A stretch of DNA of 64,000 nt from Liolophura sinensis (lineage: Eukaryota > Mollusca > Polyplacophora > Chitonida > Chitonidae), in the NCBI RefSeq assembly GCF_032854445.1, contig NC_088300.1, positions 7,008,001 through 7,072,000 on the forward strand, given 5' to 3'. Below the pieces are notes generated by a model. The model was not told the origin of the DNA. It worked only from the letters and a program-made list of their open reading frames with translations, and did not search any database. Below, one piece after another: positions 1-10,915 of the stretch; position 1 is the first letter of the stretch; each line of letters starts with the position of its first letter. Made by a program: the position numbers and the translations under genes.

Positions 1-484
1 TGTTTTACAGGCAGAATAACTCCTTTTTTCACTGCCGAAGCAGGGTATAAAAGTGAAAATAAAACTTAAAATCATCTAATTTGTGGAAAATTTGGACTAT
101 ATCCCAGAAATTTCTCCTGTTGAATACATATTTACATGATCAGAAAGCCATGAAAAACAGGAAATTGATAAAAATCATCAGGATAAAAAAACAATAGAAA
201 TGTACAATTTCACTTTGATTTTTATTACTTTTATGGATTTTTTTAATGCCTGCTTGCCCAAAAAACACAAAATATAATTGGTATTGCCTTACCCATTTTA
301 ATACTTCATGTCATCATACCAGTATGGAAAAATTCATTGAAGAAAGTGACATAGTCATTTTGTTGAGAGCATATGATCCACATAGCATAGTGAAATGATA
401 AAATTCACTGGAAGGAAGAACGGGAGACAAATCAATAGAAATAGTTACATGAGTTTAGTAAAAAAAATTTGTTTTTGTCCACAG
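1..484 (+). other. Last intron of ISYNA1 (3' part)
   Basis: AT-rich, non-coding. It ends in a pyrimidine-rich acceptor (ttgtttttgtccacag) at 469-484, directly before the conserved [10 protein letters not shown] coding stretch. The open frame can be extended left to an ATG at 395, but that part (MIKFTGRKN...) has no resemblance to the family and crosses the acceptor, so I treat it as intron. No other exon is visible in this stretch. Confidence 0.8.
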
Positions 485-1087
485 ATATCAAAGAGCAATG
501 TAGTTGACGACATGGTTGAGTCCAATGACATTTTATATGAGGACGGCAAAAAGCCTGACCATTGTGTTGTGATCAAGTATGTACCTCATGTTGGCGACAG
601 CAAGCGTGCAATGGACGAATACACGTCTGAGATCATGATGGGCGGCAAAAACACCTTAGTCATCCACAACACATGTGAGGACTCCCTGCTGGCCAGCCCG
701 CTCATCTTGGATCTGATTATCATCGCTGAAATCTGTGAACGCATCCAGTTCAAAACCGACAAGGAGGACCAGTTTCAAAACTTCAATGCTGTGTTGTCGT
801 TGTTGAGCTACCTGTGCAAAGCACCTCTGGTTCCCCGCAACACACCACTGGTCAACGCGCTCTTCCGCCAGAGGTGTTGTATAGAGAACGTGTTTCGCGC
901 TTGCTTAGGACTGGCACCTCTGAACCATATGTTGTTAGAGTACAAGCACTCCAAACTGCCACAGTACACTGTCCAACCTGATATTTACAGCATGAAAGCT
1001 AAAATCAGGAACCAAATAAGTAATGGACCAGTTCAAAATGAAGAACCATTAGTCCTTAGTAGCAGTGACAGTGAAGTTGAAAAATAG
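485..1087 (+). CDS. ISYNA1: Inositol-3-phosphate synthase, last coding exon (C-terminal 200 residues)
   Basis: This enzyme (EC 5.5.1.4) converts D-glucose 6-phosphate to 1D-myo-inositol 3-phosphate with tightly bound NAD. It is the first step of de novo inositol synthesis and acts in the cytosol. The exon opens in phase 0 with [15 protein letters not shown] and carries the family blocks [47 protein letters not shown] and [20 protein letters not shown]. The lysine of VIKY lies where fungal INO1 has an active-site lysine (family knowledge). The Rossmann NAD-binding motif and other N-terminal motifs are absent because the earlier exons lie outside the window. The tail ends in a Ser/Glu-rich stretch (SSSDSEVEK) before TAG at 1085-1087, as is common in animal orthologs. 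No frameshift is seen. Identification is very secure; only the exact start depends on the acceptor at 484. Confidence 0.95.
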   Translation: MSKSNVVDDMVESNDILYEDGKKPDHCVVIKYVPHVGDSKRAMDEYTSEIMMGGKNTLVIHNTCEDSLLASPLILDLIIIAEICERIQFKTDKEDQFQNFNAVLSLLSYLCKAPLVPRNTPLVNALFRQRCCIENVFRACLGLAPLNHMLLEYKHSKLPQYTVQPDIYSMKAKIRNQISNGPVQNEEPLVLSSSDSEVEK

Positions 1088-1765
1088 GTGAACAATGTAC
1101 ATAATTTGGCCAGATGTTGACTGTATAAAGTCTCTTTGTACTGATGGAGTGGTGCATGGCATTAATTAACTGTAGCCATGGCTACTGCTTTAGCAGGAAG
1201 AAATAATTTCGTACAGAGATTTTCTGCGTAAATGACTACCGACTGTTGAAAAACTTCGCGCAGTTTTTTTTTGTAAACTAGCTAGTGTGAATCGCTCTTG
1301 ACAGAGGCCATTCATCTAGATATGGTCCAACATTGCACTGTTATTTTTGAAGGGGCGGGGCTTACTCCTTGGATGAGTAATTACCCTGATTTGTAGAAAG
1401 AGTCCGTGAGTGTACATCACAGTTGTACTGTCAGCTTGACATAATACTAACGGGTTGTGAAGACAGTTACAAACTATACTTGTGATGTTACCATACTTAG
1501 CACAACTTTGCCATTGCATATATATAAATACTGAGGTGGGACCAAGTTAGCTGTGAGTGGCATGTACTGGTTTACCCTCTTGTGAATGAATAAGTCAGTG
1601 AGTGAACTACTCTACATCTAACTAAAAGCAGAAATACTGGTTCCAGTAAATAACTTCTGGAATTGTGAAAACCAACATTGAAACACACAAATCACTCTTC
1701 CAACCAGGTCTTCATGGTTAAACTTACAAAATTGTAGTGAATAAATTTGCATTGTCTGTGAAACG
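1088..1765 (+). other. ISYNA1: Probable ISYNA1 3'UTR with polyadenylation signal
   Basis: Non-coding sequence follows the TAG stop. The first canonical AATAAA is at 1740-1745, followed by a TG-rich stretch (ttgcattgtctgtgaaacg). A second AATAAA lies at 2196-2201 and could be a distal signal. The choice between them is inference; no transcript evidence is available. Confidence 0.45.
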
Positions 1766-1798
1766 CAGACTATATTTAGTTGGGTTATTTATTCATGA

Positions 1799-1952
1799 TA
1801 ATCTCTGTGGCACTGCTAGTTTCCAACAGTGTGTAGTGTAAACATTGTGGTACTGTCGATTTGCCAACAGTGGGTAGGTCAATCTCTGTGGCACTGCCAA
1901 TTTGCCAACAGTGGGTAGGTCAATCTCTGTGGCACTGCCAGTTTGCCAACAG
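1799..1952. repeat. Minisatellite, about 41-bp unit, 3-4 copies
   Basis: Unit resembles ctgtggcactgccaatttgc followed by caacagtgggtaggtcaatct. The last copies are nearly identical and the first is diverged. A short (ACAT)n run follows at 1988-2011. Confidence 0.85.
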
Positions 1953-2810
1953 TACATAAGAGTACATACATGCATTCATGCACTCATACACACATACATA
2001 CATACATACATGCATTCATTATGAGTTTCTCAGCATTTAATGTCTTGATGTGTTGACTCTAGTTAAAATCACAAGTGAAGAAATGATTTTCAGCATGATT
2101 AAAGGTTTAACTCACCCCCAAAATCATCTGAAAATCATGTCATCTGTGCTTTTTAAAATGTACTGAAGTGTTTTATACCTGTTTTGTTGAGAAAAAATAA
2201 AATGCTAAAATGACATATACTGTGTTGGTTGTAATTCTGTGTGATTAGCTGTGTTATCAGTGTACAGAGCTTCATCTTGCTGGAATACAGGAACATGTTA
2301 ATAGCCAAGATCAAATTAATAAATAATGATCTATGTTATATCCGGTTTTCACTTGGGACAAGCTGTTGCAGCAAAACGACTTGCCGAATACCAATCTCAT
2401 TAAATCGCCATGGAGTTGGTTTAAATCCCAGGCTCGATAGATACAATAGTGTCTCAACATACTGAGTGAGTGAGTGCTTGGGGTTTTACGTCGTACATCA
2501 TGTATCACCTTTCACAAGACAGCGTTAAGGACTCGTAGGAGGACTTGTAGCTATAGTCTAATGCCAGGTTAACACACTGTGATTTTGAGTCGTCCCATAT
2601 ATACGACTAGTCCAGTGAAAATAGAACATGCGCTGTTTCATGTGATGGTGGCATTCAACAAATCGCATCCTCAGAACACAAACGCCATGTGATATAGACT
2701 TCTCCTATTTTTTTTTTTTTTTTTTTGCCCTTGTCGAATTCTGCGAGTCTACAAAAGAAATCGTACCGTGAGAACACATCTCTGTGCTGCTAGCTAAGTG
2801 AGAAGTACCA
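1953..2810. other. Intergenic sequence with a small SINE fragment
   Basis: No coding sequence recognised. Positions 2463-2500 match the 3' end of the second SINE family (gagtgagtgcttggggtttt then acgtcgtac). A T-run lies at about 2709-2726. Nothing else identified. Confidence 0.6.
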
Positions 2811-3030
2811 GGGGCCGATTCCACAAAGCCATTTCTGACTAAGTGAAAAATTTTAAAACTGCTTTCTAATGCTTAGGTTTTGGTACTAAAGTTGAAATTT
2901 GGCCGCTTTTGTCCTAAGATAATATTGATGAGGTGAACAGAATTTTGATCTCTATGGCCGAAAAATAAGCTTTAAAATCGTGTTTCAAAATATTGATTAA
3001 GTCAGAAATGGCTTTATCGAATCGACCCTT
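2811..3030. mobile_element. MITE-like element with about 33-bp inverted ends
   Basis: The left end GGGCCGATTCCACAAAGCCA (continuing TTTCTGACT) is matched in inverted orientation by the right end, which reads from the other strand GGGTCGATTCGATAAAGCCA (continuing TTTCTGACT). Length is about 220 bp with no ORF. Structure fits a non-autonomous DNA transposon; the superfamily is not assignable because I see no clear target duplication. Confidence 0.65.
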
Positions 3031-3234
3031 GAATTAACAATGTTAAAGTCTTAGGGATGACTCTTGGATTTGAACCCTGAATCTGTCGGATAGGCTTTAC
3101 TTGGCTTTATCGTGGAATTAAAAGGCACCTTGAGTGTCAGAGCATTTTGAAGACTGGCATCTTTAATAACCGAGTGTCCACCAAACCTTAAACATCACAA
3201 AAGCTTTTCATTTTGTTCTGTGTGTAATTGATTT

Positions 3235-3365
3235 GGGCCGATTCCGAAACGCCATTTTTCATTTCAACACTTGAATATAATATGCATTTTATGTTCCAAA
3301 TTTATGTACTTACTTTTGAATCTTGATTTTGTTAAAAGTCAAAAATTGCTATGTGTATCGGCCCA
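3235..3365. mobile_element. Shorter MITE-like element, same terminal motif
   Basis: It starts tgggccgattccgaaacgcc and ends tatgtgtatcggccca. The ends are inverted relatives of each other and share GGGCCGAT with the element at 2811-3030. About 130 bp, non-coding. Confidence 0.5.
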
Positions 3366-3788
3366 TGGCCAGTTTTCTCTTAGACACATGGATATTTATA
3401 TAGGACACTTCCTATAGGACAAGAACAAGTTTCACAGACCGCTTCAGCGGCCTGTGATAATGGTTATATAGTGTCCGCCTCAAACTCGGGAGACCCCGCG
3501 ATCAAACCCCAATCGGATCAAAGACTTTAAAAATGGTACTTGCTGCTGCCTTGCTTCGCGTTCAGCACTGAAAGGTTAGAGCAAGGAAACATGACTCTTC
3601 CGCCCGGTTTTAGTATAAACATGACTGGGTGAGGTGTCACTTCTGGTGTCTTTTGCATTTCAATATATGCGCACACACCTAGTGGCTCCTCCGCTGAAAA
3701 ACTAGACGCCGATATGTCTTCTTAATTAGAACTCGAAACGCTTGGTGGCATTTTACCGAATAAACGTGTGACCATTTACAAGATATAG
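3366..3788. other. Intergenic, no gene seen
   Basis: Unremarkable non-coding sequence between a MITE-like element and the first large tandem array. No ORF with family resemblance. Confidence 0.6.
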
Positions 3789-5931
3789 ATCACACTGTCG
3801 TCGCTGCCCTGGTTTTACTCTCTATGCTGTACGTCTGTCACACTGTCGTCGTTGCTCTGGTTTACTCTCTAAGCTGTACGTCTGTCACACTGTCGTCGTT
3901 GCTCTGGTTTACTCTCTAAGCTGTACGTCTGTCACACTGTCGTCACTGCTCTGGTTTTACTCTCTATGCTGTACGTCTGCCACACTGTCGTCGCTGCTCT
4001 GGTTTACTCTCTAAGCTGTACGTCTGTCACACTGTCGTCACTGCTCTGGTTTTACTCTCTATGCTGTACGTCTATCACACTGTCGTCGTTGCTCTGGTTT
4101 ACTCTCTAAGCTGTACGTCTGTCACACTGTCGTCGTTGCTCTGGTTTACTCTCTAAGCTGTACGTCTGTCACACTGTCGTCACTGCTCTGGTTTTACTCT
4201 CTATGCTGTACGTCTGCCACACTGTCGTCGCTGCTCTGGTTTACTCTCTAAGCTGTACGTCTGTCACACTGTCGTCACTGCTCTGGTTTTACTCTCTATG
4301 CTGTACGTCTGTCACACTGTCGTCGTTGCTCTGGTTTACTCTCTAAGCTGTACGTCTGTCACACTGTCGTCGCTGCTCTGGTTTACTCTCTATGCTGTAC
4401 GTCTATCACACTGTCGTCGTTGCTCTGGTTTACTCTCTAAGCTGTACGTCTGCCACACTGTCGTCGCTGCTCTGGTTTACTCTCTATGCTGTACGTCTGT
4501 CACACTGTCGTCGTTGCTCTGGTTTACTCTCTATGCTGTACGTCTGTCACACTGTCGTCGTTGCTCTGGTTTACTCTCTAAGCTGTACGTCTGTCACACT
4601 GTCGTCACTGCTCTGGTTTTACTCTCTATGCTGTACGTCTGCCACACTGTCGTCGCTGCTCTGGTTTACTCTCTAAGCTGTATGTCTGTCACACTGTCGT
4701 CACTGCTCTGGTTTTACTCTCTATGCTGTACGTCTATCACACTGTCGTCGTTGCTCTGGTTTACTCTCTAAGCTGTACGTCTGTCACACTGTCGTCGTTG
4801 CTCTGGTTTACTCTCTAAGCTGTACGTCTGTCACACTGTCGTCACTGCTCTGGTTTTACTCTCTATGCTGTACGTCTGCCACACTGTCGTCGCTGCTCTG
4901 GTTTACTCTCTAAGCTGTACGTCTGTCACACTGTCGTCACTGCTCTGGTTTTACTCTCTATGCTGTACGTCTGTCACACTGTCGTCGTTGCTCTGGTTTA
5001 CTCTCTAAGCTGTACGTCTGTCACACTGTCGTCGCTGCTCTGGTTTACTCTCTATGCTGTACGTCTATCACACTGTCGTCGTTGCTCTGGTTTACTCTCT
5101 AAGCTGTACGTCTGCCACACTGTCGTTGCTGCTCTGGTTTACTCTCTATGCTGTATGTCTGTCACACTGTCGTCGCTGCTCTGGTTTACTCTCTATGCTG
5201 TACGTCTGTCACACTGTCGTCGTTGCTCTGGTTTACTCTCTAAGCTGTATGTCTGTCACACTGTCGTCGCTGCTCTGGTTTTACTCTCTATGCTGTACGT
5301 CTATCACACTGTCGTCGTTGCTCTGGTTTACTCTCTAAGCTGTATGTCTGTCACACTGTCGTCACTGCTCTGGTTTACTCTATAAGCTGTACGTCTGCCA
5401 CACTGTCATCGCTGCTTTGGTTTACTCTCTATGCTGTACGTCTGTCACACTGTCGTCGTTGCTCTGGTTTACTCTCTAAGCTGTATGTCTGTCACACTGT
5501 CGTCACTGCTCTGGTTTACTCTCTAAGCTGTATGTCCGTCACACTGTCGTCACTGCTCTGGTTTACTCTCTAAGCTGTACGTCTGCCACACTGTCATCGC
5601 TGCTCTGGTTTACTCTCTATGCTGTACGTCTGTCACACTGTCGTCGCTGCTCTGGTTTACTCTCTAAGCTGTACGTCTGCCACACTGTCGTTGCTGCTCT
5701 GGTTTACTCTCTATGCTGTACGTCTGTCACACTGTCGTTGCTGCTCTGGTTTACTCTCTATGCTGTACGTCTGTCACACTGTCTTCACTGCTCTGGTTTA
5801 CTCTCTAAGCTGTACTTGTGTCACACTGTCGTGGCTGTTCTGGTTTTACTCTCTATGCTGTACATCTGTCACACTGTTGTGGCTGTTCTGGTTTTACTCT
5901 CTGTGCTGTCACACTCTCGTCGCTGCTCTGA
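3789..5931. repeat. Large tandem array, 47/48-bp unit, about 45 copies, with higher-order repeat
   Basis: Unit resembles gctgtacgtctgtcacactg / tcgtcgttgctctggtttac / tctctaa (47 bp). Some copies have an extra T in ggtttta (48 bp). Variant sites (tgtcac/tgccac/tatcac; ctaag/ctatg) recur in the same order about 662 bp apart: positions 4061 and 4723, and 4298 and 4960, start matching strings. This indicates a higher-order unit of 14 monomers. The open frames inside are repeat by-products. Confidence 0.95.
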
Positions 5932-6248
5932 GTGAGGGAGTGCTTGGGGTTTAACGTCGTACTTTACAATTTTTCAGTTATATAACGACGAAGGAATCCT
6001 TAGAGTGCAAGTAGTGTGTCTCCTTGTTGCAGGACGGATTTTCACTGCTCTTTTATCTAGTGCTGCTTCACTGAGACACCTTACCGGAGGCAAGTAAGCC
6101 GCACCGCCCGAGCCATTATACTGATACAGGTCAACCAGTCGTTGTACTTCCCCCTTTATGCTTAACGCCAACCGAGGAGGTTACAACTTCCTCTTTTAAA
6201 GTCGTAACTGTGACTCGACCCTGGATCTATCGTTCCTGCAGCGGACCA
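5932..6248 (-). mobile_element. tRNA-derived SINE (family 2) inserted in the array
   Basis: The plus strand starts gtgagggagtgcttggggtt and ends in a truncated tRNA-like head. The same sequence recurs at 44555-44918. It interrupts the 47-bp array. The 12-bp string tcgctgctctga occurs at 5920-5931 and again at 6249-6260, where the monomer resumes, so this is a target-site duplication. The short ORFs within are not genes. Confidence 0.85.
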
Positions 6249-6260
6249 TCGCTGCTCTGA

Positions 6261-6720
6261 TTTTACTTACAATGCTGTATGTCTAAAATAACATTACACA
6301 ACCTGATGTTTTCCAAGAGAAAATTGGTCATTTGGGCTAACATTTTCCATTGATTGTTCCAGGTTTTTGTAATAATTTGCTTGTTTAATCAAATTAAACA
6401 GTTTTTGTATTTTTGTCAACATATCTGTTTATTGTTTGTTTTTTACTCTGTCACTGAAACGTTCTTTGTTATCTGTCTACTTAGGACCTATATTATTACA
6501 CTTTGACATTCTGTATAATTTTAACATTCTATCCTTTCACAGAATTCAATGTTTCATCGTGTCTTTAGCACCATATTGCAAGTTCTGCATCAAATTTGAG
6601 TGTTTCTAACTTTCTTATACTTTTACCCCAGTGCATGCTTGGAAGTTCGGAATTAAGTATTCAACATTATAACGAATTTGTACATCTGTACGTAAATATT
6701 TGATTAATATTTGAACTTGA
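6261..6720. other. End of array monomer, then AT-rich intergenic sequence
   Basis: The first bases complete an array monomer (attttacttacaatgctgta then tgtc). The rest has no recognisable feature, up to the T-run that marks the next SINE tail. Confidence 0.6.
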
Positions 6721-6998
6721 TTTTTTTTTTTTTTTTTTTTTTTTTTTGATTGTTGTTTTACGCCGTACTCAAGAATATTTCACTTATACGACGGCGGCCA
6801 GCATTATGGTGGGTGGAAACCGGGCAGAACCCGGGGGAAACCCACGACCATCCGCAGGTTGCTGGCAGACCTTCCCACGTACGGCCGGAGAGGAAGCCAG
6901 CATAGGCTGGTCTTGAACTCACAGCGACCGCATTGGTGAGAGGCTTCTGGGTCACTACGCTGCGCTAGCGCGCTAACCGACTGAGCCACGGAGGCCCC
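6721..6998 (-). mobile_element. Full-length tRNA-derived SINE (family 1) with intact target duplication
   Basis: Read on the minus strand it begins GGGGCCTCCGTGGCTCAGTC (tRNA-like head, box-A-like GTGGCTCAGTNGG). It continues through GTGAGTTCAAGACC (box-B-like) and a conserved body, and ends in poly(A), seen as poly(T) at 6721-6747. A perfect 12-bp duplication atttgaacttga flanks it at 6709-6720 and 6999-7010. Seven or more further copies lie in this window. Confidence 0.9.
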
Positions 6999-7315
6999 AT
7001 TTGAACTTGAATTGCCTCATGATAGTGTATGTTAGAAATGGGGTAATGTTCCCAATACACGACTTTTCATACATAATTCTTGGCAAAAGCGGCCTCGATG
7101 CATGTGAAGTTTTGGAGAATAGATCTATATTGAAGATTTGCTGGTTTCCATTGGGATAATTTCCAGGTCTTACGTTAGACAACATGAAAATTCATCAGAT
7201 CCATAAATTTAGCTACCAAAGATCTAAGGCATATGGGTGCAAAACTTCAGCTCTATGCATAAAGAACTGAAATCGTGAATTTGGTAATTTACAGTTATTA
7301 ACATGTTCACAGACC

Positions 7316-8075
7316 ATTACTGATGGAACATCCCTCTTGTGCCACTGTGCTTTATAGGCTTGTAAAACTTACATACAATACTTTTTAAGATAGCAGCCCT
7401 AACATTTTGTTTAACAGTGATTCTAAAACACAATACACTAAGTCAGGAATTCAGCACTTTACAGTAATTAATATGTACAGAGAAACAATGATGAAATATC
7501 CCTTCGTGCTATTCTGCTCTACTTGTTTGCAAAACCTGAGGTCAATACATGCAGTATTTTTTGTGAAACCAGCCTTAACACTTTACAGTACTTTATATGC
7601 ACACATCCACTCAATGATGGAATATCACCCTCATGCTATTGTGATTGTGATTGGTGTTTTACGCCGTACTTAAGAATATATCACTTATACAATGGCGGCC
7701 TGCATTATGGTGGGTGGAAACCCGCCAGAGCCAGGGGGAAACTCACGACCATCCGCAGGTTTCTGGCAGGTCTTCCCACATACAGCCGGAGAGGAAGCCA
7801 GCATGAGCTGGACTTGAACTAACAACGACCTCGTCGGTGAGAGGCTTCTCGGTCATTACACTGGGCTAGCACGCTAACCAACCATGCCACTGTGCTCTAC
7901 AAGTGTGCAAGCCCTGAGCTCAATACCTGCAGTACTTTTTAAGATACCACCCCAAATATTGTGTTAAACATTGCTTCCTCTGTTTTTTGGGCACTGAGGC
8001 CGACCCTTCAAGTATGACATGATCTACGCCTGTACTTCATACAGTCCAGCTAAAACCAAGGGTTCCTGCCCCTGG
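7316..8075. mobile_element. Unclassified dispersed repeat, interrupted by a SINE
   Basis: Contains about 190-bp sub-repeats (gtgccactgtgctttatagg ... atactttttaagatagca ... aatacactaagtcaggaatt). A related copy lies at 37680-37990 with the same block order. It ends near the gcttcctctgttttttgggc block, which also has a counterpart at 37935. No ORF with family resemblance. A SINE at 7644-7883 splits it. Confidence 0.6.
7644..7883 (-). mobile_element. tRNA-derived SINE (family 1) nested in the dispersed repeat
   Basis: Near full length but diverged from the copy at 6721-6998. Degenerate 11-bp duplication: atgctattgtg (7633-7643) against atgccactgtg (7884-7894). The ORFs crossing it are not genes. 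Confidence 0.8.
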
Positions 8076-8478
8076 ATTAACTTTACTTGCATCATAATCC
8101 TTGTGGGGATGTAAGTTAATAGAGTTCAGCTTTGAAATCAATATTTTGACAAGATATTTTTGGTCAGGATGTCATATGAGGCAACAAATCTTATGGAATT
8201 AGAATAAATTAAATATTATAACTACATTTTTTATTGCAACAAGAAGGATGTGCAGTGAAGCATAGAGCTGTGTTGCAATTGCATACAGGTGTCCTGAGAC
8301 ACGAGGCATGACGCCTTCAAAGTATATATACAACAGTCTTTAACCATTCCACTTTTTGCTGGGTGCCAAGGAAAGAATTGCTAAACGACATTTTTGGTAT
8401 AATCAGAAAAATGACTTGCTAAGGACATATATTTGACAGAATTTGGTATTTATAGCAAGACTTGTTAAAATTTATGTG
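8076..8478. other. Intergenic, no gene seen
   Basis: AT-rich unique-looking sequence between the dispersed repeat and a SINE fragment. Nothing identified. Confidence 0.6.
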
Positions 8479-8672
8479 TTTATTTATTTGATTGGTGTTT
8501 TATGGCGTACTCAAAAATATTTCACTTACATATGTATACGACCACAGCCAGCGTTATCGTGGGGGGAAATCAGGCAGAGCCTGGAGGAAGCCAATCCACA
8601 GGTTGCTGGCTGACCTTCCCCTGTATGGCCGCTGATGAAGCCAGTGTGAGCACAACCTGCTCTCAAACTCAA
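8479..8672 (-). mobile_element. SINE (family 1), truncated copy
   Basis: Tail and body are recognisable (tttatttgattggtgtttta ... ccacaggttgctggctgacc) but the tRNA-like head is missing and there are internal deletions. Confidence 0.75.
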
Positions 8673-9481
8673 GGCAAGGAATTTTAAAGATGTATGGAAA
8701 GTGGAAATTGTTCATGCATATAACCCACACATAAAACAATACAAGATTTCCGGCCTTACTAAAAAGTAAAAGTTTAATTATACATCAGACTAAAATCCCC
8801 AGCAACATGTATTTTCAAATAGACTAGAACACAAACATCGGTTTGTACATGTGTTTAAAACTGATAGTTCTGGCTTTTTAAAATTATGAACACCAACGAT
8901 GCCAGCATTGACCAACTAACCAAGCACTGACAAAGTCTCTGCTTGATTCAAGATGACTAGATCACCAGGTGTTCTCCAATAACCCAACAACCCCCAGTAA
9001 TCCCAAGTGTTTTACTTAATCTTACAATCCTTCCGCTAATGAGTCAGGGTTTGATGGGTGACTACCACTCACACAGATTTGTACATTATTTATATAACAT
9101 ATTAAAAATAACACCATGTTGATAGAACATGCAACTTTCAGGTTTAACAAGATATTGATTAACAGTTACATCACAGTATCCTGAAACTATTGCTGTAGTA
9201 CATTTCAATACTTATCCATGGATTTAATGGCTTCGAAACCATGAATTTCCTGACTCAACAAGTGGTATCAAAAGATAATGGATTCCGGGACAATCAGTCT
9301 TAACAATAACAAATGCATAGGGAATAGAGGGTATAACACTGGACTCTTACCCAATGACTATGTGTACATACATGTATACACCTGTGCCTGTACATAGCTA
9401 TACATATATGGCGACATGCACAGTAAACAACAGACTGACTGGTCATTCCTGACCTACATGAACATGCTGAGTCTTAGCATC

Positions 9482-9524
<43 letters not shown>

Positions 9525-10499
9525 CAAGCTTCCTCATAACATATCAGAGGCAACTGTGTACATAATCGTAATTCTTTAAACAATCTATTCAATTAACAGA
9601 TCAAAACACATGGGCATTATTAAAATTATTTGAAAATGTAACATTTGTCTCGTACAAATACGAGGAATTGCCTGAGTGGCAGTATGTTCAAAGTTTTTTT
9701 TTTTACAGAAACATCTCAACAACTGATTGCCCCATTCCAACTGGATGACAGTGAAGTAAAACGACTGTAGTGTCATTTTAACACACAATTGCACATCATC
9801 CAACTTTTTCATACAAAGTGAAACTGACAAATAACAGAATAATATTTGCCACTCATCAGTGATAATAATTTGACAATGGAAGGAGTCTGCCCATGTGTGC
9901 CAATGAGGAATCTCTTACATGCATGAACAGAAAATCAGATATGCTAAGAGTGTATGCAGAGATATGATAAAAAGTATCACCAGAAAACACCTCACATACG
10001 TTACATGTAGCTTATTCAGATCTTGCCAAATGAATGGATTGTGAAAATGAAAACTCATACACACATGTAAACAATGCTTTTCATGTAAAACAACAAACAT
10101 TCATCATCTTTTAAAGGCTATTGTGCTAACGCAGCACTCCAGTCTTCAAGCTTTACATATAACAACATGATGGAGCTATCAGACCGCTCCAGTCTTAGTA
10201 ACACACTAACACTATGCCAACAATATTGAGGTATGATGTTTCATATTTAAAACATGTTGAATAAATGTAAAATTTATTATCATAATGCTATAATTATTTA
10301 TCATTCAGGTGATCAATGTTTTGTGGTCATTACGGAATTTCTTCATCACACCCAGCAATAATGTACTAGTATTAAAATTAGGCCAGATTCAACAGTTTAA
10401 AGAATAAATTTTCCTTCACAGTGAAAATTAAACACCGTTATCTGTCAGAGAGATTGGCCTACAAAAATTAAATGTTTCTTTCTAATGAGTGGTGAGTTG
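8673..10499. other. Intergenic, no gene seen; TA microsatellite
   Basis: About 1.8 kb of AT-rich sequence without recognisable coding capacity on either strand. A (TA)n microsatellite of about 17 units lies near 9486-9520. It could belong to a long alternative 3'UTR of the minus-strand gene, but nothing in the sequence shows this. Confidence 0.55.
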
Positions 10500-10915
10500 A
10501 AAATAGAGCAAACAGTCTCAGATCGGAATAGAGAAATACAGCCTCTGATATCTTAGAGAATGCAGCACACACTTTCAGATCTAAGAGAAATAGTGAAAAC
10601 AGTTTCAGATCAAAGAGAAATAGGGAAAATAGTTTCAGATCTAAGAGAAATAGGGAAAACAGTTTCAGATCTAAGAGAAATAGGGAAAACAGTTTCAGAT
10701 CAAAGAGAAATAGGGAAAACAGTTTCAGATCAAAGAGAAATAGGGAAAACAGTTTCAGATCTAAGAGAAATAGGGAAAACAGTTTCAGATCAAAGAGAAA
10801 TAGGGAAAACAGTTTCAGATCAAAGAGAAATAGGGAAAATAGTTTCAGATCAAAGAGAAATAAAGAAAACAGTTTCACATCTAAAAGAAAGGAAAAAATA
10901 GTTTCAGATCTTAGA
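10500..10915. repeat. Minisatellite, 30-bp unit, about 12 copies
   Basis: Unit resembles agggaaaacagtttcagatc plus aaagagaaat (30 bp). Because 30 is divisible by three and the unit lacks stops in some frames, ORFs run through on both strands (113 codons plus, 186 codons minus). The peptides are simple 10-residue repeats (SDQREIGKTV on plus). No start context, splice context or family match supports a gene. Confidence 0.9.

Noticed and set aside
395-484. Upstream extension of the inositol synthase ORF to an ATG
   Set aside because: The acceptor at 484 and the family alignment start at ISKSNVV; the preceding residues are translated intron.
4298-5385. Plus ORFs with LYVCHTVVVALVYSL repeats
   Set aside because: By-products of the 47/48-bp array; the frame cycles with the period and breaks whenever a 48-bp monomer occurs.
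5974-6171. Minus ORF MALSIKGEVQRLVDLYQYNG (also at 44604-44804)
   Set aside because: Recurs in both full SINE family 2 copies; part of the SINE body, not a gene.
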